From contig JALNWB010000047.1 in NCBI GenBank assembly GCA_023231105.1, positions 1 through 24,178 of the forward strand: a stretch of DNA of 24,178 nt, in the 5' to 3' direction. This document shows, one piece after another, positions 8,889 to 18,168 of the stretch; positions within the stretch are counted from its first letter, which is position 1, and each line of letters opens with the position of its first letter. A program made the translations under genes and the position numbers. Source of the DNA: Ignavibacteriaceae bacterium (GTDB lineage: Bacteria; Bacteroidota; Ignavibacteria; Ignavibacteriales; Ignavibacteriaceae). The notes under the pieces were generated by a model that searched no databases, was not told where the DNA came from, and was given only the letters and a program-made list of their open reading frames with translations.

Positions 8889-9874
8889 GTTAGACTCCAC
8901 AATGTAGGGGTTAAATCTAAATTATTATTTGAAGCCAAGTTTCTTCCTGTGTCTAAATCAATTGGGGGAATATCACTCTCGGTTAATTCACCCTTGTTGT
9001 TATAAACATAATCATAGCATTTGTCGGCTAATGGAATAATAATCTTGTAAAATTGTGGCAAGCAGTCATCAAAAAAATGTATCTGATCTTTACGAAGAAA
9101 ATTATACTCTCTGTCTGTGGGTTTTTCCAAAACTAAAATATCTTTGTACTTTTCACGTAGATCGTTGTAATCAGAAAAAAGAAAATCATTAATGAATCCA
9201 ACTATCTTATAGATTTTGGGATGCTCTCCTTCGGCAACACCAAACATTCTATGAAGACCATTAACCCAACCATTGATTAAAGCGGGTTCGTAATTTTGTT
9301 GATAGACTTCAGCTATTAATTTGCTAAATAATTGTAAAACTTTTCCAACCTCCGGATAAAAATTATTATCAAAATTAATAAGCTCACCATAAATTTTTGA
9401 GTTGTTTAAATTTATTGGATTGTTACTTGTGAGGGTCAGATGATGGAGTAACAAAACATCCAACTGCATTTCTAAAACTCTGTGTGCTGTTTGATTTTCT
9501 TTGTAATTACCTACTTTATCCCGAACAAACGGATGGATGATACCATCGGCAACAATATGAGAAGCAAAACCTAAGAAAAACGAGAACATAAATCGCTTTT
9601 CTCTTGCTGTTAAGGAAATTGAATTGGTTTTGATTTCTTGAAATGCTCTCAATATCAATTCATTCGTTTTTTCGTAGTGAAATTTATCTGCAAGTTCACT
9701 TTGTGTTTTAAAAAACAAATCATCGTCAGCAATACTTGCATAAGGAAGATCAGGACCAACCGCTCCAACTTGCAAAAAGTCCCTTCCTGACTGTAAAAGT
9801 TTCTTTAATTTCCCCTCAGGCAAAATGCTCTGTAAATTTTTCATCAGTAAAATATGAGTTATACCACTAGCCAT
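8885..9874 (-). CDS. zinc-dependent phospholipase C-like protein (PF00882 type)
   Basis: This is a 329-residue protein whose N-terminus MASGITHILLM and metal-ligand series match the zinc-dependent phospholipase C-like family. In order one sees His in GITH, Asp in VGPDLPY, His in KFHYEKT, the HxxxD and following His in ASHIVADGIIHP, and HxxxE in HRVLEMQ. This is essentially the zinc-ligand set of bacterial phospholipase C, except the N-terminal Trp, which needs signal cleavage. No signal peptide is present, so it appears cytoplasmic, unlike secreted PLC. ATG 9874 is preferred to ATG 9880 because GAGAG lies about 6 nt before it. It ends in an ATGA overlap with the lipoprotein gene. Hydrolase activity on phospholipids is inferred from family only. 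Confidence 0.8.
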   Translation of the reverse strand: MASGITHILLMKNLQSILPEGKLKKLLQSGRDFLQVGAVGPDLPYASIADDDLFFKTQSELADKFHYEKTNELILRAFQEIKTNSISLTAREKRFMFSFFLGFASHIVADGIIHPFVRDKVGNYKENQTAHRVLEMQLDVLLLHHLTLTSNNPINLNNSKIYGELINFDNNFYPEVGKVLQLFSKLIAEVYQQNYEPALINGWVNGLHRMFGVAEGEHPKIYKIVGFINDFLFSDYNDLREKYKDILVLEKPTDREYNFLRKDQIHFFDDCLPQFYKIIIPLADKCYDYVYNNKGELTESDIPPIDLDTGRNLASNNNLDLTPTLWSLT

Positions 9875-10206
9875 AAACATCTCTCTCTTTTAGTATGTAT
9901 TACTGAATTATTTTAAATTCACCCCGTTGATTACGTTCAAGTAATTTGTTTTGATTCCCATGTAACTTCTAATTGAAAAACTATTTATCAGTAATAGTTT
10001 TTATTCGTTCAATAATCGTTTCAATTTCAATTTCATTTTACCTCACTAAAATTAGCTAATTATTATAAAACTTCAATCGCTCTAAATGATGAGATTCTTA
10101 ACTTTCATAAATAGGATATTTCCCCGCATATAAAGTATTAACTAACACTACATACCTTATTTGAATTTTATTTAGAACTCATTTGAGTTAAAGGAATTTT
10201 ATGTTC
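9875..10206. other. divergent intergenic region
   Basis: This spacer lies between the minus-strand phospholipase-like gene and the plus-strand restriction gene, so it should hold promoters for both. It is AT-rich with no convincing small gene. The one clear structure is a perfect inverted repeat AACTCA-TT-TGAGTT at 10176-10189, shortly upstream of the restriction gene promoter box. It lacks a following T-run, so it may be an operator rather than a terminator. Confidence 0.4.
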
Positions 10207-10237
10207 TTTCTGTAATACCTTTTTCTTTTTATATTTG
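10207..10237 (+). promoter_or_regulatory. Bacteroidota-type promoter candidate for the restriction gene
   Basis: TATATTTG at 10230-10237 matches the TAnnTTTG -7 box of Bacteroidota housekeeping promoters. A -33-like TTTC (one change from TTTG) sits exactly 19 nt upstream at 10207-10210. Transcription would begin a few bases after 10237. That leaves the in-frame TTG at 10235 inside the promoter and argues for the ATG at 10274 as translation start. Confidence 0.4.
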
Positions 10238-10273
10238 GCAGGGAAGAATATCCTCTTTAATAATTGGCAGGCT

Positions 10274-13200
10274 ATGGATAAAGAAAAAACAGAGATCATC
10301 AAATCGTATTTATCAAAAGTAAAGTCCGCAAATAAAGAACTGACTAAAAAAGAAGCGTTCAAAGACTTACTTAACCGGCTTTACGGCAATGATAAAGAGA
10401 TTGAGAAAATTATAGACCTAATAACTCTCGGCGCTGAAAAATCAATTCTTTCTATTCCACGAAAAGACAAACTACATAAGGGGAGTGCCGATACCCTCTA
10501 TAATAAAATTATTATTGAGTTTGAAAACGAACTTAAAACCACCCTTAACCATGCAAAGGAACAGCTTGCCGGGTATTTGTTGGGGCAGTTTAATTCCGGT
10601 GAAGGTTATAATTTTATTCTTATTGCTTCCGACTGCATTAACTGGAAAGTATTTGCACCTGATGTTTCATGCATTGAAAATCTGCACATGTTAAAGGAAG
10701 ATGAGCTAAAACTAAATGAAATTAAAAGCGCATCATTTACATTAACCGAACATAATACCGAAGAATTTTATTACTGGATTGATCGCTTTCTTTTTAAAGA
10801 AGAAAAACTAAGAGCTACACTTAAACGAATTGAAGAAGCTTTCGGTTACCAGAGCAGTGTGTTTATAGAATCCTTCCGCAAATTGTCCAACCATTTTAAG
10901 GATGTTAAGAAATATGGTGAAGTGCAAATATCGTTTGAGCAATGGAGCAAATTTCTTAGCATCGCTTACGGCTCTTTTGATGCGAGTGAAAGTAATTTTC
11001 TTATTCATACTTATTTAAGTGTTTTTGCTAAAATGCTTGCTTATGCAGTTGTTTCAAACGATGATTATATTGATGATGAAGAACTAAAAGGAATAATCGA
11101 CGGCAGCATCTTCCATAAATATAATATCCGCAATTTTGTTGACGATGATTTCTTTCATTGGGTTAAAAGCGAGCGAAACTTTAAAGCGTTGAAGAAGATA
11201 TTCCGTTTAATTGCGCAGGAAATTTCAACATTCGATTTCCATGAAATTGACGAAGATATTCTTAAAGGAGTTTATCAAGAATTAATTGATTTAGACACGC
11301 GCCATGCACTCGGTGAGTATTACACACCAGATTGGTTGTGCGAAAGAGTTGTACAAGAATTTCAATTTAAAGAAGGAGATAGAATTTTAGACCCCGCATG
11401 CGGAAGCGGTTCATTTTTAATTGCAGCGGTTCACCGGTTTAGAAAACTAAATCCGCAAATTACGGTTGATGAATTAAATTCGAGTATTTACGGCATTGAT
11501 ATTCACCCTCTTTCCGTTCAGATTGCAAAAACAAATATGCTGCTTGCTTTAGGTAAGGGAATTGTAAATGCCAAATCTCCCGTGCATATAAATGTAATAC
11601 TTGCCAACACGTTACTTGCGCCCGACGGTGTTGAAGATCTCTTCGGTAAATCTTTTAAGATGACGATTGATAAAGAAACCCTTGAACTAAGTTCACAGAT
11701 TTTAGAAGATGTTAAAATATTTGATGAAGCGCTGGAAGCTTGTGATGAACTTGCAGAGCAAACGTATAACGGTAAAAAAATTACTGAAGATACGTTTGAG
11801 AATATTTTAAGAAAACAAATCTCTGGCGGAGGATTGAACAAACAAGTGCTTAACAGTTTTTATAAAATTTATTTAAGTCTGCGCACAGTTAAAGAAAAGG
11901 GGAGAGACAGTATCTGGAAATTTATTGTGCAGAATCTTTACAAACCCTATTTCCTATCTAAAAAGTTTGATTATGTTGTCGGCAACCCGCCCTGGTTTAC
12001 TTTTAATTCCATCAAGAACGAAGAATATCAAAATATATTGGTTAGACTCGCAAACCAGTATGAAGTTAAACCTTTAAAAGCAGCAAACATGCCTCAAATG
12101 GAAATTGCTGCAATCTTTCTTGCATATTGTACAAATTATTTTTTGAAAGAAAACGGAAACCTTGCTTTTGTTTTACCTCGTAGTTTCTTTAGCGCAGATC
12201 ACCATGATAATACGCGTAGTGGAAAGGTTTTGGGAATGAAGTTAAAACAAATTTGGGATTTGGTTAAGGTAGAACCACTATTCCGCATCCCAACCGGAGT
12301 TTTGTTTACTGAAAGAACTGAAGGGAAAAGAAGTATTCCCGTAAAAGGATTAAAAGGTAATATTTTCGAAGGCAAGTTGCCAGCACACAATTGTAAATAT
12401 GAAATTGCTAAAGAAAGTTTAGCAGAAACAGAAAAGACTTGGTATTACGTCAAACAAGGAAGTTCCACTGCATTATCTACACGGAAATACAAAAACCAGA
12501 ATATTGCAAATCCATATAAAGATTTGTTTAAGAATGGCGCTACGGTTTATCCACGTCCGTTTTATTTTGTAGAATTAAATCAAGAAAAACCGGTTGATTG
12601 GAATAATAGGATAATCAATGTTAAAACAGCAGAGAGCATTAAACCAGATTCAAAACCCCCTTGGAAGGGATTAGAATTTAGTGGGAAAATAGAATCTAAA
12701 TTTTTATTTCATATAGTAATTGGGAAAAATGTTCTCCCCTTTATGTTAAATCTTTCAGACTTTGTTGTTTTACCAATACTTGTTGAACAAAACATTGATG
12801 GAAAAAGAAAAATATATTTAAATAACTCTGAAGAACTGTTGAATTTGGGTTATCTAAATGCTTCAAGATGGTTTAAGAATGTTAAAAACATTTGGGTTCT
12901 TAATAGAACTGAAAAAAATGAAAATACAACTTTTGAAGAATATTTAAACTGGCAGAATAAATTAGTTGAACATGATATGACATCTCCCTTTCTTTTAATT
13001 TACAATGGAAGGGGTACTGATACTTGTGCATCGGTCGTTGAAAGATCTGAGTACGATTTGGAAATCATTATTGATAATGCAATGTATTGGGTTGGTCTTA
13101 ATAGTAAACAAGAGGCACAATATTTAGCTGCTATTCTAAATTCATCTCATCCAAATGAACTAATGAAAGATTTTCAATCATCTGGTTTATTTGGAGCAAG

Positions 13201-13444
13201 GAACATCCACAAAAAAATTCTTGATGTTTATTTTCCACAGTTTAATGAAAAAGATGAAACACATTTACGCTTAGCAGAGTTAAGCAAAACAGCGCATGAT
13301 AAAGCAATGCAATACTTAAAAGACAATGCACCACAACAAAAACTGACAGCAACACGTCTTGGTAAAATACGCGTAGATATTAAAAAGCACCTTGCAGCAG
13401 AGATGAAGGAGATAGATAGGTTGGTGAAGAAGGTGATAGTATAA
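10274..13444 (+). CDS. type IIG-like restriction-modification enzyme (N6-adenine methylase with nuclease-like N-terminus)
   Basis: This 1056-residue single-chain enzyme is predicted to cut and methylate DNA. The N-terminal about 100 residues hold a PD-(D/E)xK-like segment, GSADTLYNKIIIEFENEL, followed by AKEQLAGYL. Here the usual Lys of the ExK core is Glu (EFE), a variant I also associate with other Eco57I-like enzymes. A helical region leads to the methyltransferase: HALGEYYTPDWL, motif I DPACGSGSFL (residue 373 on), and motif IV NPPW (571-574), typical of N6-adenine methylation. The C-terminal third (about 700-1000) should be the target-recognition domain and is unusually AT-rich (about 26% GC at 12661-12960 by hand count, versus about 39% near motif I). 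ATG 10274 is chosen over TTG 10235. A nuclease-STAND gene follows after 71 nt. Type IIL or type ISP relatives are alternatives. Confidence 0.88.
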   Translation: MDKEKTEIIKSYLSKVKSANKELTKKEAFKDLLNRLYGNDKEIEKIIDLITLGAEKSILSIPRKDKLHKGSADTLYNKIIIEFENELKTTLNHAKEQLAGYLLGQFNSGEGYNFILIASDCINWKVFAPDVSCIENLHMLKEDELKLNEIKSASFTLTEHNTEEFYYWIDRFLFKEEKLRATLKRIEEAFGYQSSVFIESFRKLSNHFKDVKKYGEVQISFEQWSKFLSIAYGSFDASESNFLIHTYLSVFAKMLAYAVVSNDDYIDDEELKGIIDGSIFHKYNIRNFVDDDFFHWVKSERNFKALKKIFRLIAQEISTFDFHEIDEDILKGVYQELIDLDTRHALGEYYTPDWLCERVVQEFQFKEGDRILDPACGSGSFLIAAVHRFRKLNPQITVDELNSSIYGIDIHPLSVQIAKTNMLLALGKGIVNAKSPVHINVILANTLLAPDGVEDLFGKSFKMTIDKETLELSSQILEDVKIFDEALEACDELAEQTYNGKKITEDTFENILRKQISGGGLNKQVLNSFYKIYLSLRTVKEKGRDSIWKFIVQNLYKPYFLSKKFDYVVGNPPWFTFNSIKNEEYQNILVRLANQYEVKPLKAANMPQMEIAAIFLAYCTNYFLKENGNLAFVLPRSFFSADHHDNTRSGKVLGMKLKQIWDLVKVEPLFRIPTGVLFTERTEGKRSIPVKGLKGNIFEGKLPAHNCKYEIAKESLAETEKTWYYVKQGSSTALSTRKYKNQNIANPYKDLFKNGATVYPRPFYFVELNQEKPVDWNNRIINVKTAESIKPDSKPPWKGLEFSGKIESKFLFHIVIGKNVLPFMLNLSDFVVLPILVEQNIDGKRKIYLNNSEELLNLGYLNASRWFKNVKNIWVLNRTEKNENTTFEEYLNWQNKLVEHDMTSPFLLIYNGRGTDTCASVVERSEYDLEIIIDNAMYWVGLNSKQEAQYLAAILNSSHPNELMKDFQSSGLFGARNIHKKILDVYFPQFNEKDETHLRLAELSKTAHDKAMQYLKDNAPQQKLTATRLGKIRVDIKKHLAAEMKEIDRLVKKVIV

Positions 13445-13503
13445 AAAGGATTTGTAGGCTTAAAGAATTTGCATGAAAACTTTTACAACTAGCAAAAACA
13501 GAA

Positions 13504-13507
13504 AGGA
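13504..13507 (+). promoter_or_regulatory. ribosome binding site deciding the STAND gene start
   Basis: AGGA within GAAAGGAAA lies 8 nt before ATG 13516 but only 2 nt before the in-frame TTG at 13510, so it favours the ATG and the N-terminus MPIRGGQAG. Confidence 0.55.
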
Positions 13508-13515
13508 AATTGGTT

Positions 13516-16500
13516 ATGCCAATTAGAGGCGGACAAGCTGGTATTTCTGGATATGATTACCAATTATGGTTTACTGCATATCAATTTTGCGAAACTTTGA
13601 GTAATGAGAAATTAGTTATAAATCCAGAAGCTGTGACAATTAACGAACCAATCTTTAGTAGCGAAGGAAGTTTTGTTAAAACGATTACAAAAACCAACTA
13701 TATTAATGATGTTGTAGTTTACGATAACAAAATACCAACCGTTTATAATATCAAATATATGGCACCTGAAGATACTTCATGGACGGTAAATAAACTTGTA
13801 GGCAATGGTGTAATTAACGACATATTGAGGCAATTACAGAAGTATCCCCAAGGGAAAATAATATTTGTAAGTCAAAGTCCCTGCAATTTATTGAGCGAAA
13901 TATTTAAGCGTGCAAGAAATGTAAAAACGGCAAGAGAATTATTTTTAAGATTAAACAATAAACAACAAAAAGAGTGGAAAACTTTAAAAACTAAAACTCA
14001 TTTATCTGACAGTAAATTAATTGCGATTTCAAAAAGTGTAGAATACAAAAGAGGATTCGAGGAATCGGACTATATTGGTATAATTAAAACTAAAGTTATC
14101 AATAGGTTTAACAATGCTGAATTCATACCAAATTTACTCCATATTCTGGCAACAGACTCGGCAAAAGAAGGTAAGTACATTGACAGAAACCAGGTTATAA
14201 AATGGTTTGAAATAAATAATATCAGAGAGATGAGTCTCCTAAAGTCTGAAAATCTAATTGAAGACTCAAAAAAGATTTCAGCATCTCTAAAAAACTGGGT
14301 AAATATATTTGGAAATATAAAATCATCGCATTTAAAGAGAAAAGAAGTTGACAAAATATTTAACTGGATAATCTCTCCCATACCGATAGAAAAAAGACCA
14401 GTAATTATTATAACCGGCAAAGCCGGTTGTGGTAAATCCGTAATAATGCGAGATTTAATTGAAGAGTTAGATAAAGCAAATATTATAACTATTGCTCTAA
14501 AATTAGATTTATATGATGTAAGTAGTTATTCTGAATTGGTACAAAAACTAAATGTGAAAGAAGACTTTGAAAAACAAATTAATTCATTAGCTAATAATGG
14601 TAAGCTGGTTCTGATATTTGATCAGTTGGATAGTCTTTCATTAACACTTTCTAAAAATCGAAAATCAATCTTATTTTATACAGATTTAATAAATAGACTA
14701 TCATCCATACCAAATATTCGCGTAATTTTAACTTGCCGCATATATGATTTGCACTACGATTCATCACTTAAAGCATTTGAAAAAGAAACCATAATTGAAG
14801 TTGGAGAACTGAACTCCAATGAGGTGAATGATGTAATTAAGTGTTTTGATTTAACACTTGATATATTACCTCATAAAATCGGAAAGCTTTTATTAAATCC
14901 GCAACATCTAAATATCTTCTGTGATATTTATGATAAATATTTAAAACTTGAAGAAATTAGAACAATTCAGGATTTATATAATGAATTATGGCAAAAAAAA
15001 ATATTAGATGCCCCAACTGATATAACTAATCTAAAAATAATGCTGGCTGAGATTGTACACGAAATGGCCAGTGAACAAAAATTGAATATTAACAAATTGA
15101 ATTATATAGATAGATATTCAAAAGAAATGAAATATTTATTAAGTGAGAATATTTTATTTGAAAATAAAAATATAATCCAATTTTTTCATCAAACATTTTT
15201 TGAATACTGCTTTGCAAGGAATTTCGTAACTGATAAAAAGAACTTGTTTGAGTTTATAGAAAATAATCATCAAGGTTTATTCATCCGTTCGACCGCAAAA
15301 CATGTTATTAATTATTTAAAGAGTGTAAATACGAAAGAGTATTTGATTGTACTTATGAAATTACTACAATCAAATTCAGTACGATTTCATATAAAACATC
15401 TATTGTTTAATATCCTCGGCTCTGAAGATAATCCGATAGAAGAAGAATGGGAGATTATAAAAAACTCAATATTATCGAAAGTAAAAATTAGACCTTACTT
15501 TATAGAATCAATAACAAATTTATTTTGGTTTGAAAAGTTAAAAGAGGGTGGTCGTTTATTAAAATATCTAAATTCTGATGATTACAAATTAAGACGAAGT
15601 TGTGAAATATTATTTTATAATATGAGAAGCATTGATCCAAAGCAAATATTAAAGTATTTGTTAGAATCTCAAGATTTCAAAGACAAAATTAGTTTTACTG
15701 AACAAATATTAGTTTGGCTAGAGGATTGGGATAATAAAGAATCAATTGAATTATTTTATACAATTAAAGATAAATATAAGGACGGGAATTCTAATACTGA
15801 TCTTGGCATAATCTTAGGGAATGCAATTGGTTTTCATAAAGAAAGTGTTGCAAAATACTTATCAGAGTATCTCAAAAGACGATTTCATAACATTGATGCG
15901 TCAAATATTTCGGCAAAAGATAATTTCTATGGTTACGATATAGAAGAGGTTTTTGAAAAATTATATACAATAGATTCTTTATTATTCTTTAAAACAGTAT
16001 TGCCCATAGCAAAAGATTTAATCTATCGATCAGGATTTGAATATAAAACAGTTTATTTGGTGGATGCTGCTTTCTATCAATACGAACAATTTGAAACCCT
16101 ATATCCGTATTATAAATTATTGGTTCATCTGAACGAATATTCAATAAACATAGCAATAAATGAACTGGAGATATTTAATGATTTGATACTTCCATTAAGG
16201 GCGGAAAAATCATTAACACTAATTGGTATTTTAATTTCTGGTTTAATGGAAAACATAAAAAATTATTCGGAAACAGCTTATGAACTTCTGTCTGATAGGG
16301 ATCTTCTTGAGGATAGTCAATATGATCTTGGGGTTGAATACAAAGTATTGAAGTTATTAAATATCTCATATTCATTTTTCAATTATGCTCAAAAAACTAT
16401 GCTGAATGAGATCATACTGAAAATTGCTAGTGCTAAATTAAAGAAAGATGAAAATAGAAAATGGCATGGTGCCTCGGGTTATCGCTTATTAAATTCGATT

Positions 16501-18072
16501 CCTGAGATAGAAAGAAAACAATTTATAAATGTTCAAAAAAAATTTTTAGAATTACAGAGAAAATTTGGAAATATTAAGTTAGAAAAACTTTCTGAAAATA
16601 AATTTAGTGGGACTTTATCTCCTATTCCGGAGAATGCTTACAAGAAAATGTCTCAAGACAATTGGTTACAATCATTTGCTGAGTATGATGAATCAACTGG
16701 ATGGGGCAAAGGTTATCAGAATAAAAGAGGTTATCATTTTGGTGGTCTAATTGAACATTCTAGAATGTTCGGAGAAACAGTAAAAAATGAACCTGATAAA
16801 TATTTCCCCTTCATTGAAAAATTGATAAATGAAAAAGTGCCATACAACTATGTAGCTGCTGGTTTACTTGCATTAGTAGATGCAAATTATGATACTATTA
16901 AACTAACAGATTTAATCATTAAAATTGTTTTCAGTGATAAATCCTTAAATCTCAAAAAATCTATCATACGGTCAATTGAATATGTCGATAATATTGGTTC
17001 ACTTGATAAAAGATTACTAGTAGTACTAACTAACTATGCAATAAATGATGCTGATCCGAGTGATGAGGAATGGGAAATATCTTCATTTAAAGAGAGACCC
17101 AACTATGGTGGAGATCCTTTAACTGCTGGTATTAATTCAATAAGAGGATCAGCTGTTTTTGCTTTAGTGAAATTAAGAAATGCAATAAATTATCAAGATG
17201 ATATCTTTGTCACACTTGAGCTAATCACGAAGGATATATCCTTAGCTGTGCAGTGTTCGGCGATTGCTAATTTAAATGTGTTACTAAAATTTGATGAAGA
17301 AAGAGTATTTAAGATTTACAAACTGTTTACTACAAATTTAAATGAACACATTTTGCGAAATTCATTGAATTGTCTAAGCTTTTTTTCAAAAAGGAAATTT
17401 TCTCTGATTAAGAATGAATTGAGGGCTTGCTCGAAATTAAATGGGGAACATGGCTATCTTAAAGTAAAAAACTTTGTGGGTCAAATATTGCTGTATGTTT
17501 ACTCTGAAGGCTTAAATGGGAGCAAGAAGTTATTTGATGAATTATATAATAGCTCAGATGATATAAAAGCTGGTTGTATACATTATGCAGCTCGTTTATT
17601 AAATAGTCGAAATCAATTGAAAAAGGAAAAAGCCTTAAAAGTATTTGTAAATTCAATTAATTCTAAAAATGAAAGCATTCATACTGAATACTCAAATGCC
17701 TTCAGAGAGTTCAAATCTTGTGACTTTAATGATTATTATAAATTCATCTTAACCTATACTAAATATAGAAAATCAAGAAGAAGAGAATTACATTTTATTC
17801 TTGAATATTTAATAAAGTGTATGGACATATATCCAGTTCAATGTATACTGTTGTTAAGAAATATTACGGATAATTTAGAAATCTCTGATAAAGAAATAAT
17901 GATAACAAAAGAACCAATAAACTTATTGATTGGATGTTATAACCGATTTAAAGATTATAGGTTAAAAAATCAATCTATAGAAATAGCAATGGATATTTTT
18001 GATAATTTAATGCAATTACCTCGTTTCAGATTTGATGCATCTCGGGTTCTTGAAGAAGCCGATTACAGTTAA
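13516..18072 (+). CDS. nuclease-STAND NTPase defence protein (Avs-like architecture)
   Basis: This 1518-residue multidomain protein resembles STAND-type antiphage sensors. N-terminal domain (1-about 200): RGGQAGISGYDYQ, then D65 in INDVVVYD and N78-I79-K80, which align with the D...(E/Q)xK core of Cap4/DUF4297-like DNA nucleases; Asn replaces the usual Gln/Glu. NTPase core: Walker A GKAGCGKS (301-308), Walker B LIFDQLD (D369, D372), a sensor-like ILTCRIYD stretch, and FFHQTFFEYCFARNF (His558, Glu563), the winged-helix signature common to NACHT/STAND proteins. From about 600 to the end are Leu/Ile/Lys/Asn-rich helices, probably HEAT/ARM-like, the likely sensor. By family knowledge, ligand binding would drive oligomerisation and nuclease-mediated killing. 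It is very AT-rich, suggesting transfer, and lies 71 nt after the restriction gene, likely co-transcribed. Trigger unknown. Confidence 0.85.
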   Translation: MPIRGGQAGISGYDYQLWFTAYQFCETLSNEKLVINPEAVTINEPIFSSEGSFVKTITKTNYINDVVVYDNKIPTVYNIKYMAPEDTSWTVNKLVGNGVINDILRQLQKYPQGKIIFVSQSPCNLLSEIFKRARNVKTARELFLRLNNKQQKEWKTLKTKTHLSDSKLIAISKSVEYKRGFEESDYIGIIKTKVINRFNNAEFIPNLLHILATDSAKEGKYIDRNQVIKWFEINNIREMSLLKSENLIEDSKKISASLKNWVNIFGNIKSSHLKRKEVDKIFNWIISPIPIEKRPVIIITGKAGCGKSVIMRDLIEELDKANIITIALKLDLYDVSSYSELVQKLNVKEDFEKQINSLANNGKLVLIFDQLDSLSLTLSKNRKSILFYTDLINRLSSIPNIRVILTCRIYDLHYDSSLKAFEKETIIEVGELNSNEVNDVIKCFDLTLDILPHKIGKLLLNPQHLNIFCDIYDKYLKLEEIRTIQDLYNELWQKKILDAPTDITNLKIMLAEIVHEMASEQKLNINKLNYIDRYSKEMKYLLSENILFENKNIIQFFHQTFFEYCFARNFVTDKKNLFEFIENNHQGLFIRSTAKHVINYLKSVNTKEYLIVLMKLLQSNSVRFHIKHLLFNILGSEDNPIEEEWEIIKNSILSKVKIRPYFIESITNLFWFEKLKEGGRLLKYLNSDDYKLRRSCEILFYNMRSIDPKQILKYLLESQDFKDKISFTEQILVWLEDWDNKESIELFYTIKDKYKDGNSNTDLGIILGNAIGFHKESVAKYLSEYLKRRFHNIDASNISAKDNFYGYDIEEVFEKLYTIDSLLFFKTVLPIAKDLIYRSGFEYKTVYLVDAAFYQYEQFETLYPYYKLLVHLNEYSINIAINELEIFNDLILPLRAEKSLTLIGILISGLMENIKNYSETAYELLSDRDLLEDSQYDLGVEYKVLKLLNISYSFFNYAQKTMLNEIILKIASAKLKKDENRKWHGASGYRLLNSIPEIERKQFINVQKKFLELQRKFGNIKLEKLSENKFSGTLSPIPENAYKKMSQDNWLQSFAEYDESTGWGKGYQNKRGYHFGGLIEHSRMFGETVKNEPDKYFPFIEKLINEKVPYNYVAAGLLALVDANYDTIKLTDLIIKIVFSDKSLNLKKSIIRSIEYVDNIGSLDKRLLVVLTNYAINDADPSDEEWEISSFKERPNYGGDPLTAGINSIRGSAVFALVKLRNAINYQDDIFVTLELITKDISLAVQCSAIANLNVLLKFDEERVFKIYKLFTTNLNEHILRNSLNCLSFFSKRKFSLIKNELRACSKLNGEHGYLKVKNFVGQILLYVYSEGLNGSKKLFDELYNSSDDIKAGCIHYAARLLNSRNQLKKEKALKVFVNSINSKNESIHTEYSNAFREFKSCDFNDYYKFILTYTKYRKSRRRELHFILEYLIKCMDIYPVQCILLLRNITDNLEISDKEIMITKEPINLLIGCYNRFKDYRLKNQSIEIAMDIFDNLMQLPRFRFDASRVLEEADYS

Positions 18073-18168
18073 AATGTAATTTTATATGTCTTAAATTAAT
18101 TCTCCTTTTATTTATTGTTTCTTCTCCCGTTTAATTGTTAACTGTTCCCTTATTACCTTAATTTATTA

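Noticed and set aside
10235..10273. TTG at 10235 as start of the restriction gene
   Set aside because: It lies inside the TATATTTG promoter box with no ribosome binding site; ATG 10274 fits better.
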